Source: Actinomucor elegans | Taxonomy: Eukaryota; Mucoromycota; Mucoromycetes; Mucorales; Mucoraceae | Reading direction: 5' to 3' | Assembly (NCBI GenBank): GCA_026027325.1 | Contig: JAMSLZ010000016.1 | Location: 372,001 to 436,000 of the forward strand | Length of the DNA: 64,000 bases | Shown here: positions 9,022-18,676 of the stretch, one piece after another | Numbering within the stretch: the stretch's first letter is position 1 | Layout of the letters: each line of letters starts with the position of its first letter | Made by a program: the position numbers and the translations under genes | Notes under the pieces: generated by a model | Told to the model about the DNA's origin: nothing | The model's database searches: none | What the model saw: the letters and a program-made list of their open reading frames with translations, nothing else

Positions 9022-9617
9022 AGCTCGGTAAACTTTTCAACATACTGCGTATGTATCAGGACACCAAGGACACCAGTAGCAGGGAAACAGACATCTAACA
9101 CACGACCAGTGTCAACACCAGCGCGACGTAACCGAGAGCGGACTTCAGTACGGTCAAGTTTGCGAGATCGACCAAGATAAACATAGGTAAAACCCTGAGG
9201 ACCCTGGGCCTCAAGGGTTTTGAAGGCGCGAGCAGCGGCTATACGTTTCTTTAGGGAAACGGCAGCAGGGCGAGAGGGGCGGCTGTCCTTTTTTACAGCG
9301 GCTGCAGCAATGGCAGCGAAAGACCGGGCACCATTTTTTTCCTGGGCGGGAGAAGCGACATTCTGCGGTGGACTACGAGCGGTGGCAGCAGAGAGTTGTG
9401 CTCGAAGTTGGTTATTTTCATTAACCAAAGCCTGGTTTTCGGTTTTGAGTCCAAGAATCTCATTTTTCAAGGTCTGGAGCTCTTCAAATAATGTTTGATG
9501 TTGTTGCACTTGCTGAACAAGTGAAAACACCATTTGCTGTAGCTGCTGGAACTGCATTGGCTGTTGCATTTGGTCCATTGAGCCAGATGGCTCCGATGCA
9601 TGTTGAACATTGGACAT
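9022..9617 (-). pseudogene. LINE L3 ORF1, 5' part
   Basis: This is the N-terminal ~199 codons of ORF1, starting MSNVQHASEPSGSMDQ. It has a Gln-rich coiled-coil-like stretch (residues ~15-75), an Ala-rich linker, SLKKRIAAARAFKTLEAQGP, and GFTYVYLGRSRKLDRTEVRS, reaching EKFTELMT before the transposon. It is clearly diverged from the L1 and L4 ORF1 N-termini, so L3 belongs to a slightly different subfamily. Confidence 0.9.
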
Positions 9618-9806
9618 TTCGAAATGGAGAAAAATTCAAGATGTCGAAAACTTGATGGAATGTTCTGAAAAAAAAAACTGCAGATAGTACTTGGCAAGGC
9701 GAAGATGGATGTGCAATTTTTATAGATGGATGTATAGTAGTTGTTGAGATATTCGGCTTTGAAAAAGTGGATTTTTGAAAAAAGTTTTCAAAAGCGAAAG
9801 AAGAGT

Positions 9807-9821
9807 GGGGATGTAGCTCAG
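9807..9821 (+). repeat. tRNA-Ala 5'-end motif at LINE junction J3
   Basis: GGGGATGTAGCTCAG between the 5' end of L3 and the 3' end of L4; flanks match those at J2 and J4. Confidence 0.9.
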
Positions 9822-10134
9822 TTTAAAGATTATATTTTATTAATAAGTAGTTATATGGGCAAACTCTATAGAGCATCTAGCCTAACTATATGAAAAGTGT
9901 TTAAAATAAACATAGAAAAAAGTATAAAAAACCCTGAGACCCACAAGGGAGAAAAAGGTTGAAGACAAGATAGAGATGCAGAGGATTACTGTAAGACTGA
10001 ATGATCCAAAAGACATGCCAACAGCTGGGAACTTTGATAATCACTTACCACTGCGGCAGCGCAGTTGGAAGACAAGCAGCTTAGTTCATCGGTAGCCAAG
10101 AAGTCGCGAAGAACGTAGTAGCCATCAAGGCCTA

Positions 10135-12942
10135 CTAGACAGAAGGAGCGAAGAACCAGGCATCACCAGGATCTGGATCTGAAGCGATAGCAGCAAGAGG
10201 ATGACACAGCGTGTCAATCACATAGAGAACCTCAAGGAGTGCAGACCAGAAAGACGGTGGACCATTGGATGCTTTCAAGGGCAACAAGTTCAGGGCATGA
10301 TCAATGCGATTGACATCTGGCGGAGCAGCAGGTAATTGGCACAGAAGGCGAGGATCAATGCCACGGCAATTGAACACAAAGTGATCTCGAGAGAGCCGGC
10401 AACCAGTGAAACAAGGACACAATTCATCACGGTTAGCGAAACGGCCTAACCGCCATCGAACAAGACGACTGCGAGCAGCACGAGTCATAGGCAGGTACAG
10501 TATTGGATCAGGCTTTGAAGTAGAGGGCCGACAAGCACGCAAAAGAACCGATTTACCAGTGTGAGCAGCAGCAGCCATTTGCTTGTCAAAGAGATCTTGC
10601 CAGTAGCCAGAGAACCAGGACTTGAGACGAGAGGCTGTAGGTACAGGATTGGGCAATGCCATATACATAGGATTGAGATATAGAAGCTTGTTCAATCGAG
10701 TGTAGCCAAGACCAGAAGGAGAATTGTCTCGAGAAGAGTTCAGCAAGGATATCAAGCAATCATCAGGAAGCCATTGCGATCGTAGGGCATACTTGGTAAC
10801 CAGGACATTGTATCGATGCTTCATGGAAGGGATACAAGTGATGTGCTTCGTGACATTGAACCATCGGGAGCCAACAAACATACCAACTAACCGGTTCTGA
10901 AGGTTATCCAAAGCAGTAAAGTCAGCAGCAGAGAGCCTAGATATAGCAAGACCGTACTCAAACTTGGGCCGAATGAAGGTAGTATATAACCGAGAACAGA
11001 GCAAGAGAGAGAAGCCATTGCGGTTGACACCAACCGAATTCAGTAGAGCCATGGTTTTGACAGCACCACCAGACCGTTTAGCCAGGATACCCGGACCATC
11101 AAGACCTTTCTTGTTGAATGGCATACCAAGATACGTGAACTCGTTCACTGCAGGCAGAGGAACATCATAGAGACTCAGTCTAAAGTTGGTAGACGTAGAG
11201 GAGGTCACAGAGGGAGCGTTCAGGACAGCACACTTGGTAGGATTCCAACGATAGCCCAGTACTCTTGAATGATCAGCAGCTAAATTCAACATATTTTGCA
11301 CCTCATGTTTGGAGCCAAAGATTGCCACATCGTCGGCAAACAGAAGACAGTTAATGGCCACAGCCTCAGCAGATCCAGGAGGAGACACCACAGCAGTAGT
11401 ATCCGAAGCTTCAGACCGAAGGAGCTCAGGCAAGGAGTTGATGTACAAAGAGTACAAGTGAGGACTCAACACCGAGCCTTGGAGTACACCAGTGGCAGGG
11501 GAGAAAGAGGAAGAGATGTGGTTGGCAATCAATACGGAGATGGATACATCATCAAATAGATTGACCAGCAGACCAAGGAGAGGCCGAGGCAGAGATGAAT
11601 TCTCAAGAGCATTCCAGATCACACATCGATCAACAGTGTCATAGGCAGCCTTAATATCCAGAAAAGCAACAACAGGATAGTGGTGATGAACCAAGAAGTA
11701 GTTGTGCATCAGGTCGTGCAGACAGAGGGCTTGATCCAGAGGACTACGCATGGGACGGAAGCCACCTTGTGCGAGATCTAGAGAAGGCGAATGGTCATAG
11801 ACGCTTTGTGCAATGGTAATCTCAAACAACTTACGCATCACCGAAGTCAAAGAAATTGGCCTGTAGTTGGCAGGATCAGAAGCATCACCTTTCTTGAAGA
11901 TAGGAAAGACCTGAGCTTGACGCCATAGAACCGGTGTATAGCACCATTGGTAACAAACCTGGAATAGCAAAGAAAGAACAGGAGCAAGTAAATCACCAGC
12001 AGCCTTGAGCATTTCAGCTTTTAGATGATCAGGACCAGGAGCTTTGCGATTCGGCAACTGTTTGATATGCTCAACCAAGGTTTCCACCGAGAAAATCCAA
12101 GACACTTCTTCATCAGACACCAGGAAAGGCACTTCTAAACCAAAGTCAGGAGCAGCCAGGGGACGAGAAGCAGTCGACAAAAGAGAACCATCATACACTG
12201 TAGCCAGGTGTGTAGCCATAGAATCGACTGATGCTTGAGGGCCATCAGGATGAGCATACGTAGCAGAGGTTTCTTTCCGGCGTTTCAGCCTAGACATGGT
12301 AGCAGTGGCCTTGGCAAAGTCCTTTTGGAGTGACATGCAAAAGTTTTTCCAGGAGAGCCTTTTTGCAGTAGCAACAGCACGACGAAACGACTTGTGAGCT
12401 TGCAGATGAAGATGCCAGTAATAAGCCTTGTCAACACCAAATGAATGACGCCAACGGCAATAGAGGCGATCACGTTCTCGAGCAGCAGCTTCCAGATCAG
12501 CAGTCCAGTACTTCTTCCAATGACCAGGACGGGGAGCCTTAGACCCAATGGATTCATCCATCGCCTGATAGAGACACTCATTCAGAGATGCATTGAGTGA
12601 ATCTATAGATGGACGAGTATCCGGAGGAGAACCAACCAGACCAGCAAGAGTATCCTTCAAGGGAGCAACCAGACACCGAAACCGAGTATGGAACAGAGCC
12701 AAAGGCTCAGACTCAGCCAGCCGACTGAGGTTCCATGTCCTACGAGGGGCCAGCACCGAAGAGTCACCTACACCAGAAGAGCCACCAGAATCAGCAATGT
12801 ATTTGAACCCCAACTGAAGCAGACGATGATCCGAGCCCAGAGACAGATCGGATGCCACAGAAAGAGAAGCAGATACCATACCAGAACCACCAATGTTGGT
12901 CAAGAACAAGTCAATGATACTGCTCGCCACAGCACCATTTCT
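10135..12942 (-). pseudogene. LINE L4 ORF2, RT and C-terminal part
   Basis: It carries the end of the endonuclease domain (SIIDLFLTN, SDHRLLQL), the whole RT with FLDIKAAYDTV and FADD, and the C-terminal CPCFTGCRLSRDHFVFNC motif. It is nearly identical to L3 ORF2. The frame upstream of residue ~200 is interrupted by the element at 12943-14440, with CCATTTCT duplicated on both sides. Confidence 0.92.
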
Positions 12943-14440
12943 GGATGTATCCCAAAGGAACTCCCAGGTTTTTAAAAATGTCCGAGATGGATAAAATAAA
13001 TAAAATACATTTTGATTTTTAATCAAAAAATTATTATTTCATTTGGAGAATTCCTTAAATATATTATTTTAAATAAATTGAATTTTTATATAAATAAAAA
13101 AAAAGACAATCTAAAAAATTAAAAATAATTGCAGTTGTTAATAAAATGGAAACTTTTGAAGAATTAATTGAAAAAAGTGATTTTATAAAAAATATTAAAA
13201 GAATGTATATAACGAAAGTGATTGAAAACTATAATATAGAAAAGGTTAATATAGTATATAATAACAATATTAAATCGTTTGAAATTAATTTCATAAAAAA
13301 TGAAAATCCCTACTATATTAAATATAAAATTAAAAGACGAAGAAATCAATCTACACCAAAGTTAAATAAAAAAGCAAAAAAAGTAAACATAAATGATAAT
13401 ATAAATGCTGATTCTTTTATTGGTAATATAGTAAATAATAATATAATTGAAAATAGTATAGAAATTAATGATAATATAATTAAAAGTAGTACACAGGATA
13501 GTAGTAATGATAATGTCATAAATGTAAAAAATGATGGTTTAGACAACATCAAAAAGAATAAAGTAATATATAAAAATGTTAATGATAATCCGTCGGATAC
13601 AAATAAATTAAACCATAATAGTATAGAAAAATTTAAGCATATAAGAAGAAATATGGTAAGTCAAATAGAAGAATTATTGGAACTTACTGTACATAGTAAC
13701 GATTTATTAGTTGATGTATTCCATATTATAAATAATAACAATCCTAAAATGGCGATAAAAAAGTTAAATAAGTATAATAGTAATAATAATTATAAATTTA
13801 TCCAAGAATTACCTTCCAGATTAAATACAATAAATGATAAACTAATAGAATTAATAGATGAATTAATTGTATAATAAATTAAGAATAGATAAAAAGGTAT
13901 AAAATTTAGAATAATATAATTAAAAACTATTTTAAAATATTTAAATAATAATTACATAAATAAAAATGAAATTTCCATAACAACATATCATATATTCTAT
14001 AATATCACAATCAAATCTGAAGTATGTCAAGAATCTTCCGCAAAACTAAATAAAATTTATGATGAATTAATAAAAATCGATAGATAAAAGTTTTAAGATC
14101 TAAAAATATGAAAATTTTATATTTCTAGAAACATTAATGTAGATAATATATATTATCAACAAGTTGATTTTATAAATCATGGAGCCACCTCAATATATTT
14201 ACTTACATTTTCTAAAAACTTCATAAATAAAGTTATCATAAAATTATTTCAAATTACAAAAATAACAATATTTATAAATGTTTATAAGTATTAAATTATC
14301 CATTTCGTACAACAATATAAAGAACCATTCATATAATAATTATGTTTTATATATCAAAAAATAGACATTATTTTTAAAAGTTTTAAAATTTTTGTACGAA
14401 ATGGATAATAAAAACCTGAGACCTAGATTGGGAATTACCC
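12943..14440 (+). mobile_element. Merlin/IS1595-like cargo element, copy 1
   Basis: This 1498-bp element is flanked by an exact 8-bp duplication CCATTTCT (12935-12942 and 14441-14448). Its ends are imperfect inverted repeats of ~35 bp: GGATGTATCCC at the left and GGGAATTACCC at the right, each with a CTCAGG/CCCAGG plus GTTTTTA block inside. The same ends bound 28812-31193, which encodes an IS1595-type transposase. An 8-bp duplication fits Merlin. No transposase is present; the only ORF is at 13146-13874. Confidence 0.85.
13146..13874 (+). CDS. Accessory protein of Merlin-like element, unknown function
   Basis: This intact 242-codon frame is extremely AT-rich (Asn, Ile, Lys). It has a basic N-terminal region (residues 1-75, IKYKIKRRRNQSTPKLNKK), a low-complexity Asn-rich middle (80-160), and a helical C-terminal part (HIRRNMVSQIEELLELTVHS ... 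INDKLIELIDELIV). No family is recognised. The layout resembles the 98-residue protein at 29297-29593 of the transposase-bearing relative: M-acidic start, IKR..I.K, then a basic tail. A second, frameshifted copy is at 39054-39781. It may be a DNA-binding helper; that is inference. AT-rich chance ORFs are possible, but conservation across copies argues against chance. Confidence 0.65.
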   Translation: METFEELIEKSDFIKNIKRMYITKVIENYNIEKVNIVYNNNIKSFEINFIKNENPYYIKYKIKRRRNQSTPKLNKKAKKVNINDNINADSFIGNIVNNNIIENSIEINDNIIKSSTQDSSNDNVINVKNDGLDNIKKNKVIYKNVNDNPSDTNKLNHNSIEKFKHIRRNMVSQIEELLELTVHSNDLLVDVFHIINNNNPKMAIKKLNKYNSNNNYKFIQELPSRLNTINDKLIELIDELIV

Positions 14441-15048
14441 CCATTTCTAAAGGTACAGTATGTATCAATACCATACGCCAAGGAAGAGTTCAACACTGAG
14501 AGATTGCGTTCTTCAATCCAAGGAAGCAGAGCTAGACCGCGAGGATTTGTTGCAGAATCACCAGTAACATCACCAAGGCGTGCATTAAAGTCACCGCAGA
14601 TAATAGTATCAGAGTGCAGAGGCAGTGAATTCAGAGAAGAGAGCACCAGATCACGAGAGAGACTGGGTGGAAAGTAGACACAATGCACATTGACTTTGTC
14701 AACCTTGATCGACAGAGTATATGCATTGTAAGACGGAAGTTGAGAGACAGTAAAAGGACAGTGAGGAGAAATGAGAGCAGTGACACCACCTGAGCCACGT
14801 CCATTGGCATTAGTGACAGTTTGACCGTACAGATGATATTGAGACCAATCGGTAGGGATCAACCCAGAGGTAAGCCAAGTTTCAGTAATCAAGAGGATAT
14901 CACAAGAGAGAGCATGAGAGAGTACATCATGGATGGTAGTGACCCGAAGACCATTGGCATTCCACAATGCAAGAGAGAAGGAGCGGACAGGATTGTTCAA
15001 AGGAGTGACAGGAGTAGCAGAAATGAAAGGAGGGACTGAAGATGTCAT
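14441..15048 (-). pseudogene. LINE L4 ORF2, endonuclease N-terminal part
   Basis: It begins at the ATG overlapping the ORF1 stop (TAATG). It has WNANGL, TETW and GDFNAR up to YGIDTYCTFRNG, where the cargo element interrupts it; downstream codons to 14383 are inside the insertion. The N-terminus is slightly longer than in L3 (an extra ISATPVTPLN-type stretch). Confidence 0.92.
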
Positions 15049-15992
15049 TATTGTGACATTTCAGTATCGCTATCACCAGAGATGTCTTTACCAGAACGAC
15101 GGAAAGCAAAAGCAGCCTTCTTGGGATCTTGTTCAGCAAGCCGGCGACGAGCATCCACCATGGCATGGTCGAGAGTTTCATCATCCATCCATCCTTTCTC
15201 AACAAAGGAGCGGCCAACAGAGGAGACAAGCAAGGGACGTACAAAAGACAAGGTATTGATGCATCGAGAGTGGACAATCTTGGCCATTTCATTAGCCCTA
15301 GCATCCAGTGAAAGAGAGTCATAGCGTGGATCAGCTAAATGGGCAGGGTCCAAAGGATCAAAATCCTTGATAAATTCGGCTTCGGCAATAGTCATAAGCT
15401 CAGTGAACCTGTCTACATACTGAGTATGTAACAAGATACCAATGACACCAGAGGCGGGGAAACAGACATCAATCACACGGCCAGTATCAACACCAGCACG
15501 ACGGAGACGCGACCGGACTTCCAACCGGTCAAACTTGCGCGAACGGCCAAGGTACACGTAGGTAAAACCTTGTGGGCCCTGGGCTTCTGCGGTCTTGAAC
15601 ACACGGGCTGCAGCAATGCGTTTCTTCAGCGAAACAGAACCAGAATTCTTACTCTTTTGGCGAGTAGGAGCAGCGGTAACAGAAGCAAATGTGGGTTTAG
15701 CCACTTTTACTTCAGGGGAGACTTGAGAATTAACCAATGGTTGATCAACATTGGCAATGGGATTCGAGATTTTGGACATGAGCTTTGAGATCTCGGTACG
15801 TAATTGCTGGTTTTCATCAGCAAGGGCTTGTTTTTCTGACTGTAAGGTTTGAATCGTGTCTTTCAAAGCTTGAAGCTCTTGGAAAGCAGTTTGGTGTTGT
15901 TGCACTTGTTGAACGACAGAAAAGACCATTTGCTGCAATTGCATTTGGTCAATTAGGCCAGATGGCTCAGAGGCATGTTGAACATTGGACAT
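15048..15992 (-). CDS. LINE ORF1 protein, intact
   Basis: This complete 314-residue ORF1 is the reference for the broken copies. Residues 1-75 are Gln-rich with heptad-like Leu/Ile spacing, predicted to multimerise. A linker with SVTAAPTRQKSKNSG follows, then a conserved block SLKKRIAAARVFKTAEAQGP and FTYVYLGRSRKFDRLEVRSR, and VCFPASGVIGILLHTQYVDRF. Next comes FIKDFDPLDPAHLADPRYDS, and a C-terminal region ending DSDTEMSQ. It is expected to coat LINE RNA. The stop overlaps the ORF2 start by one base in TAATG. Confidence 0.88.
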   Translation of the reverse strand: MSNVQHASEPSGLIDQMQLQQMVFSVVQQVQQHQTAFQELQALKDTIQTLQSEKQALADENQQLRTEISKLMSKISNPIANVDQPLVNSQVSPEVKVAKPTFASVTAAPTRQKSKNSGSVSLKKRIAAARVFKTAEAQGPQGFTYVYLGRSRKFDRLEVRSRLRRAGVDTGRVIDVCFPASGVIGILLHTQYVDRFTELMTIAEAEFIKDFDPLDPAHLADPRYDSLSLDARANEMAKIVHSRCINTLSFVRPLLVSSVGRSFVEKGWMDDETLDHAMVDARRRLAEQDPKKAAFAFRRSGKDISGDSDTEMSQ

Positions 15993-16180
15993 TTCGAAAT
16001 GGAGAAAACTTCAAGATGTCGAAAACTTGATGAAATGTTCTGAAAAAAAAACTGCAGATAGTACTCGGCGAGGCGAAGATGGATGTGCAATTTTTATAGA
16101 TGGATGTATAGTAGTTGTTGAGATATTCGGCTTTGAAAAAGTGGATTTTTGAAAAAAGTTTTCAAAAGCGAAAGAAGAGT

Positions 16181-16195
16181 GGGGATGTAGCTCAG
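16181..16195 (+). repeat. tRNA-Ala 5'-end motif at LINE junction J4
   Basis: GGGGATGTAGCTCAG between the 5' end of L4 and the 3' end of truncated copy L5a. Confidence 0.9.
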
Positions 16196-16659
16196 TTTAA
16201 AGATTATATTTTATTAATAAGTAGTTATATGGGCAAACTCTATAGAGCATCTAGCCTAACTATATGAAAAAGTGTTTAATATAAACATAGAAAAAAGTAT
16301 AAAAAACCCTGAGAACCACAAGGGAGAAAAAGGTTAAAGACAAGAGCGAGAACCAGTAGACTATTGCAGCTCTGAGTGATCCAAAAGGCAAGCCAACAGC
16401 TGGGAACTTTGATAATCACTTACCACCGTGGCTGCGCAGTTGAAAGACAAACAGGCTGGTTCATCAATAGAACAGAGAGAAAGAGAGGCTCAATAAACCA
16501 AGGAGAGGTTTATATAGTACGAGTAGCAGCAAACCAGGCATCACCAGGATCTGGATCTGGGACGATAGCAGCAAGAGGATGACACAGCGTGTCAATCACA
16601 TAGAGAATCTCAAGGAGTGCAGACCAGAAAGGCGGTGGACCATTGGATGCTTTCAAGGG
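16181..16659 (-). mobile_element. LINE L5a, 5'-truncated copy
   Basis: This holds only the last ~150 bp of ORF2 and the 3' UTR of a LINE whose tail differs from L3/L4. It is nearly identical to the start of L5b 479 bp further on. Its 5' end breaks off inside ORF2 (GCTTTCAAGGG) directly against the next tRNA motif. That is the expected product of incomplete reverse transcription during target-primed integration. Confidence 0.88.
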
Positions 16660-16674
16660 GGGGATGTAGCTCAG
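16660..16674 (+). repeat. tRNA-Ala 5'-end motif at LINE junction J5
   Basis: GGGGATGTAGCTCAG between the truncated 5' end of L5a and the 3' end of L5b; a run of seven G marks the join. Confidence 0.9.
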
Positions 16675-16988
16675 TTTAAAGATTATATTTTATTAATAAG
16701 TAGTTATATGGGCAAACTCTATAGAGCATCTAGCCTAACTATATGAAAAAGTGTTTAATATAAACATAGAAAAAAGTATAAAAAACCCTGAGAACCACAA
16801 GGGAGAAAAAGGTTAAAGACAAGAGCGAGAACCAGTAGACTATTGCAGCTCTGAGTGATCCAAAAGGCAAGCCAACAGCTGGGAACTTTGATAATCACTT
16901 ACCACCGTGGCTGCGCAGTTGAAAGACAAACAGGCTGGTTCATCAATAGAACAGAGAGAAAGAGAGGCTCAATAAACCAAGGAGAGGT

Positions 16989-17639
16989 TTATATAGTACG
17001 AGTAGCAGCAAACCAGGCATCACCAGGATCTGGATCTGGGACGATAGCAGCAAGAGGATGACACAGCGTGTCAATCACATAGAGAATCTCAAGGAGTGCA
17101 GACCAGAAAGGCGGTGGACCATTGGATGCTTTCAAGGGCAACAAGTTCAGGGCATGATCAATGCGATTGACATCTGGCGGAGCAGCAGGTAATTGGCACA
17201 GAAGGCGAGGATCAATGCCACGGCAATTGAACACAAAGTGATCTCGAGAGAGCCGGCAACCAGTGAAACAAGGACACAATTCATCACGGTTAGCGAAACG
17301 GCCTAAGCGCCATCGAACAAGACGACTGCGAGCAGCGCGAGTCATAGGCAGGTACAGTATTGGATCAGGCTTTGAAGTAGAGGGCCGACAAGCACGCAAA
17401 AGAACCGATTTACCAGTGTGAGCAGCAGCAGCCATTTGCTTGTCAAAGAGGTCTTGCCAGTAGCCAGAGAACCAGGACTTGAGACGAGAGGCTGTAGGTA
17501 CAGGATTGGGCAATGCCATATGCATAGGATTGAGGTATAGGAGCTTGTTCAATCGAGTGTAGCCAAGACCAGAAGGAGAATTGTCTCGAGAAGAGTTCAG
17601 CAATGATATCAAGCAATCATCCGGAAGCCATTGCGACCG
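16989..17639 (-). pseudogene. LINE ORF2 C-terminal fragment
   Basis: This is the last ~217 codons of ORF2, from SQWLPDDCLISLLNSS through the CPCFTGCRLSRDHFVFNC motif to DPGDAWFAATRTI. It ends with a C-terminus different from L3/L4 (FFAPSV). No RT or endonuclease remains. The open frame extending right to 17810 crosses the tRNA and is not coding. Confidence 0.88.
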
Positions 17640-17712
17640 GGGGATGTAGCTCAAATGGTAGAGCGCTCGCTTAGCATGCGAGAGGCACTGGGATCGACGC
17701 CCAGCTTCTCCA
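17640..17712 (+). tRNA. tRNA-Ala (AGC)
   Basis: This is 73 bases with a full cloverleaf: acceptor GGGGATG/CTTCTCC (one T-T mismatch at pair 6), D arm GCTC/GAGC, anticodon arm CTCGC-TTAGCAT-GCGAG giving AGC, T arm CTGGG-ATCGACG-CCCAG, and discriminator A. There is no intron. It is the insertion target of the LINE array to its left; the gene is regenerated because the LINE duplicates its 5' end. Confidence 0.95.
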
Positions 17713-17726
17713 TTTTTTGTTTTTTT
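17713..17726 (+). terminator. Pol III T-run terminator of tRNA-Ala
   Basis: T-rich run (TTTTTTGTTTTTTT) directly after the discriminator base, typical of RNA polymerase III termination. Confidence 0.85.
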
Positions 17727-17750
17727 GTGTGTGTCAGGTACACACAGATT

Positions 17751-17874
17751 TGTGCGTAACCTTTTAATTAGTATAAATATCAAATAGAACGCTAAATGAA
17801 TAAAGATCATCTTTTATCTCTTAATTACACTTTTATATAAATCTACACTAAAATATACATCTCTGCTCACGACA
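17751..17874 (+). repeat. LTR family K remnant next to tRNA-Ala
   Basis: It starts TGTGCGTAACC and ends CTGCTCACGACA, with TG...CA termini. It resembles 45830-45961 and 45962-46035, which lie beside tRNA-Lys. It begins about 39 bp downstream of the tRNA and is followed by a primer-binding-site-like sequence, so it is probably a 5' LTR. Confidence 0.65.
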
Positions 17875-17876
17875 TT

Positions 17877-17892
17877 TGGTAGCATCAGAACC
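17877..17892 (+). other. Possible primer binding site of LTR-K element
   Basis: TGGTAGCATCAGAACC starts two bases after the LTR end, with the TGG expected of a site pairing with a tRNA CCA end. The matching tRNA is not identified. Confidence 0.5.
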
Positions 17893-18360
17893 AATTGATC
17901 GTTTTAATATATTTAGATTGTATATTGCATTTGTGAACTGAATATACTATCAGAAGAAATAATACAGAAAAAGAAGAACTATTTTGAAATAGAAGAAAGA
18001 GTTATCAAATTGCTAAAGAATCAAGAAGACATTAATTATTATAACAACAATTTAAGAAGAACTATAAGCAATCAGTTTAATCTCAACAAGATTAAAATCA
18101 ACAATACCAAGAGAACAGCATTGGAACAAATTAGCAACTGAAATTGCAATAAGATTTTTTGGATCATCAAAAGTCAACAAAATTAACAACAACATCGATA
18201 TGTCTACACAAGAAGGAAGTTCAGCTGCTAATAACAGTGAAAAATGTTTAAATATGTAAGTAATTAGATCTTACTCTAAAATTTTTTAATAATTTTATAA
18301 AATAATATTTTATTTTGAATGAAAATTATAATTATGAATTAAATATTATTTAAAATATAA
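17893..18360 (+). other. Leader and gag start of degenerate LTR-K element
   Basis: A leader without long ORFs leads to an ATG at 18200. It is followed by about 19 codons (MSTQEGSSAANNSEKCLNM) and a stop, with a GTAAGT splice-donor-like site at the stop. This looks like the beginning of the gag protein resumed at 18677-19090, interrupted by AT-rich repeats. The reading is inferred. Confidence 0.4.
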
Positions 18361-18605
18361 CAAGTAACCAACATTTCAATTATGGATAAAAAGGCAACAT
18401 TGTATTTATGCCTTATATTTAGTGTAACATTGAAGAACATTTAGTATTACAGAAATATGTTCAAAATAGTACAATATATAAAAAAATTAGGAAATAATAG
18501 ATTTTTTTGAATACAAATAATAATATAAATAAATTTTATTCTAAAATAGAACAAGTAACCAACATTTTATTTATGGATAAAAAGGCAACATTATATTTAT
18601 GCCTT
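18361..18605 (+). repeat. Two copies of short AT-rich hairpin repeat N
   Basis: At 18361-18416 and 18551-18605 the sequence CAAGTAACCAACATTT ... GGATAAAAAGGCAACATT is followed by ATTTATGCC. The AAGGCA...TGCCTT pair can form a small stem. Another copy, split by a solo LTR, is at 62215-62500. A similar motif lies in the chromodomain-transposon terminal repeats and near 51345. It is probably the end of a small non-autonomous transposon. Confidence 0.5.
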
Positions 18606-18676
18606 GATTTTTTAGGAAAGTTAAAAATATTAAGTAGTTGTAAATGTTTATCATTGATATAAAATAGTGATTCTAA

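Larger units (their letters stand above)
2599..9806 (-). mobile_element. LINE L3, full length, ORF1 split by a DNA transposon
   Basis: From its 5' end at 9806 it contains a 5' UTR (9618-9806), the ORF1 5' part (9022-9617), a transposon insertion (6680-9018), the ORF1 3' part (6316-6679), intact ORF2 (2927-6316), and a 3' UTR (2614-2926). The 3' UTR ends on the minus strand in AATCTTTAAA followed by the tRNA-derived motif. Without the insertion it is about 4.9 kb, a compact two-ORF LINE. Confidence 0.9.
9807..16180 (-). mobile_element. LINE L4, full length, ORF2 split by a Merlin-like cargo element
   Basis: 5' to 3' it contains a 5' UTR (15993-16180), ORF1 (15048-15992), the ORF2 5' part (14441-15048), an inserted element (12943-14440), the ORF2 3' part (10135-12942), and a 3' UTR (9822-10134). 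The 3' UTR is nearly identical to that of L3. Apart from the insertion no disabling change was noticed, so this copy was probably intact until recently. Confidence 0.9.
16660..17639 (-). mobile_element. LINE L5b, 5'-truncated copy abutting tRNA-Ala
   Basis: This truncated LINE of about 980 bp contains the C-terminal part of ORF2 and the 3' UTR. Its broken 5' end joins the tRNA-Ala gene directly, and its 3' end carries the 15-base motif. The tRNA 5' end is therefore duplicated on both sides of the element, as a target-site duplication of about 14 bp. Confidence 0.9.

Noticed and set aside
13164..13552. Minus-strand frames opposite the 242-codon accessory gene
   Set aside because: Hydrophobic AT-rich antisense shadows of the plus-strand ORF.
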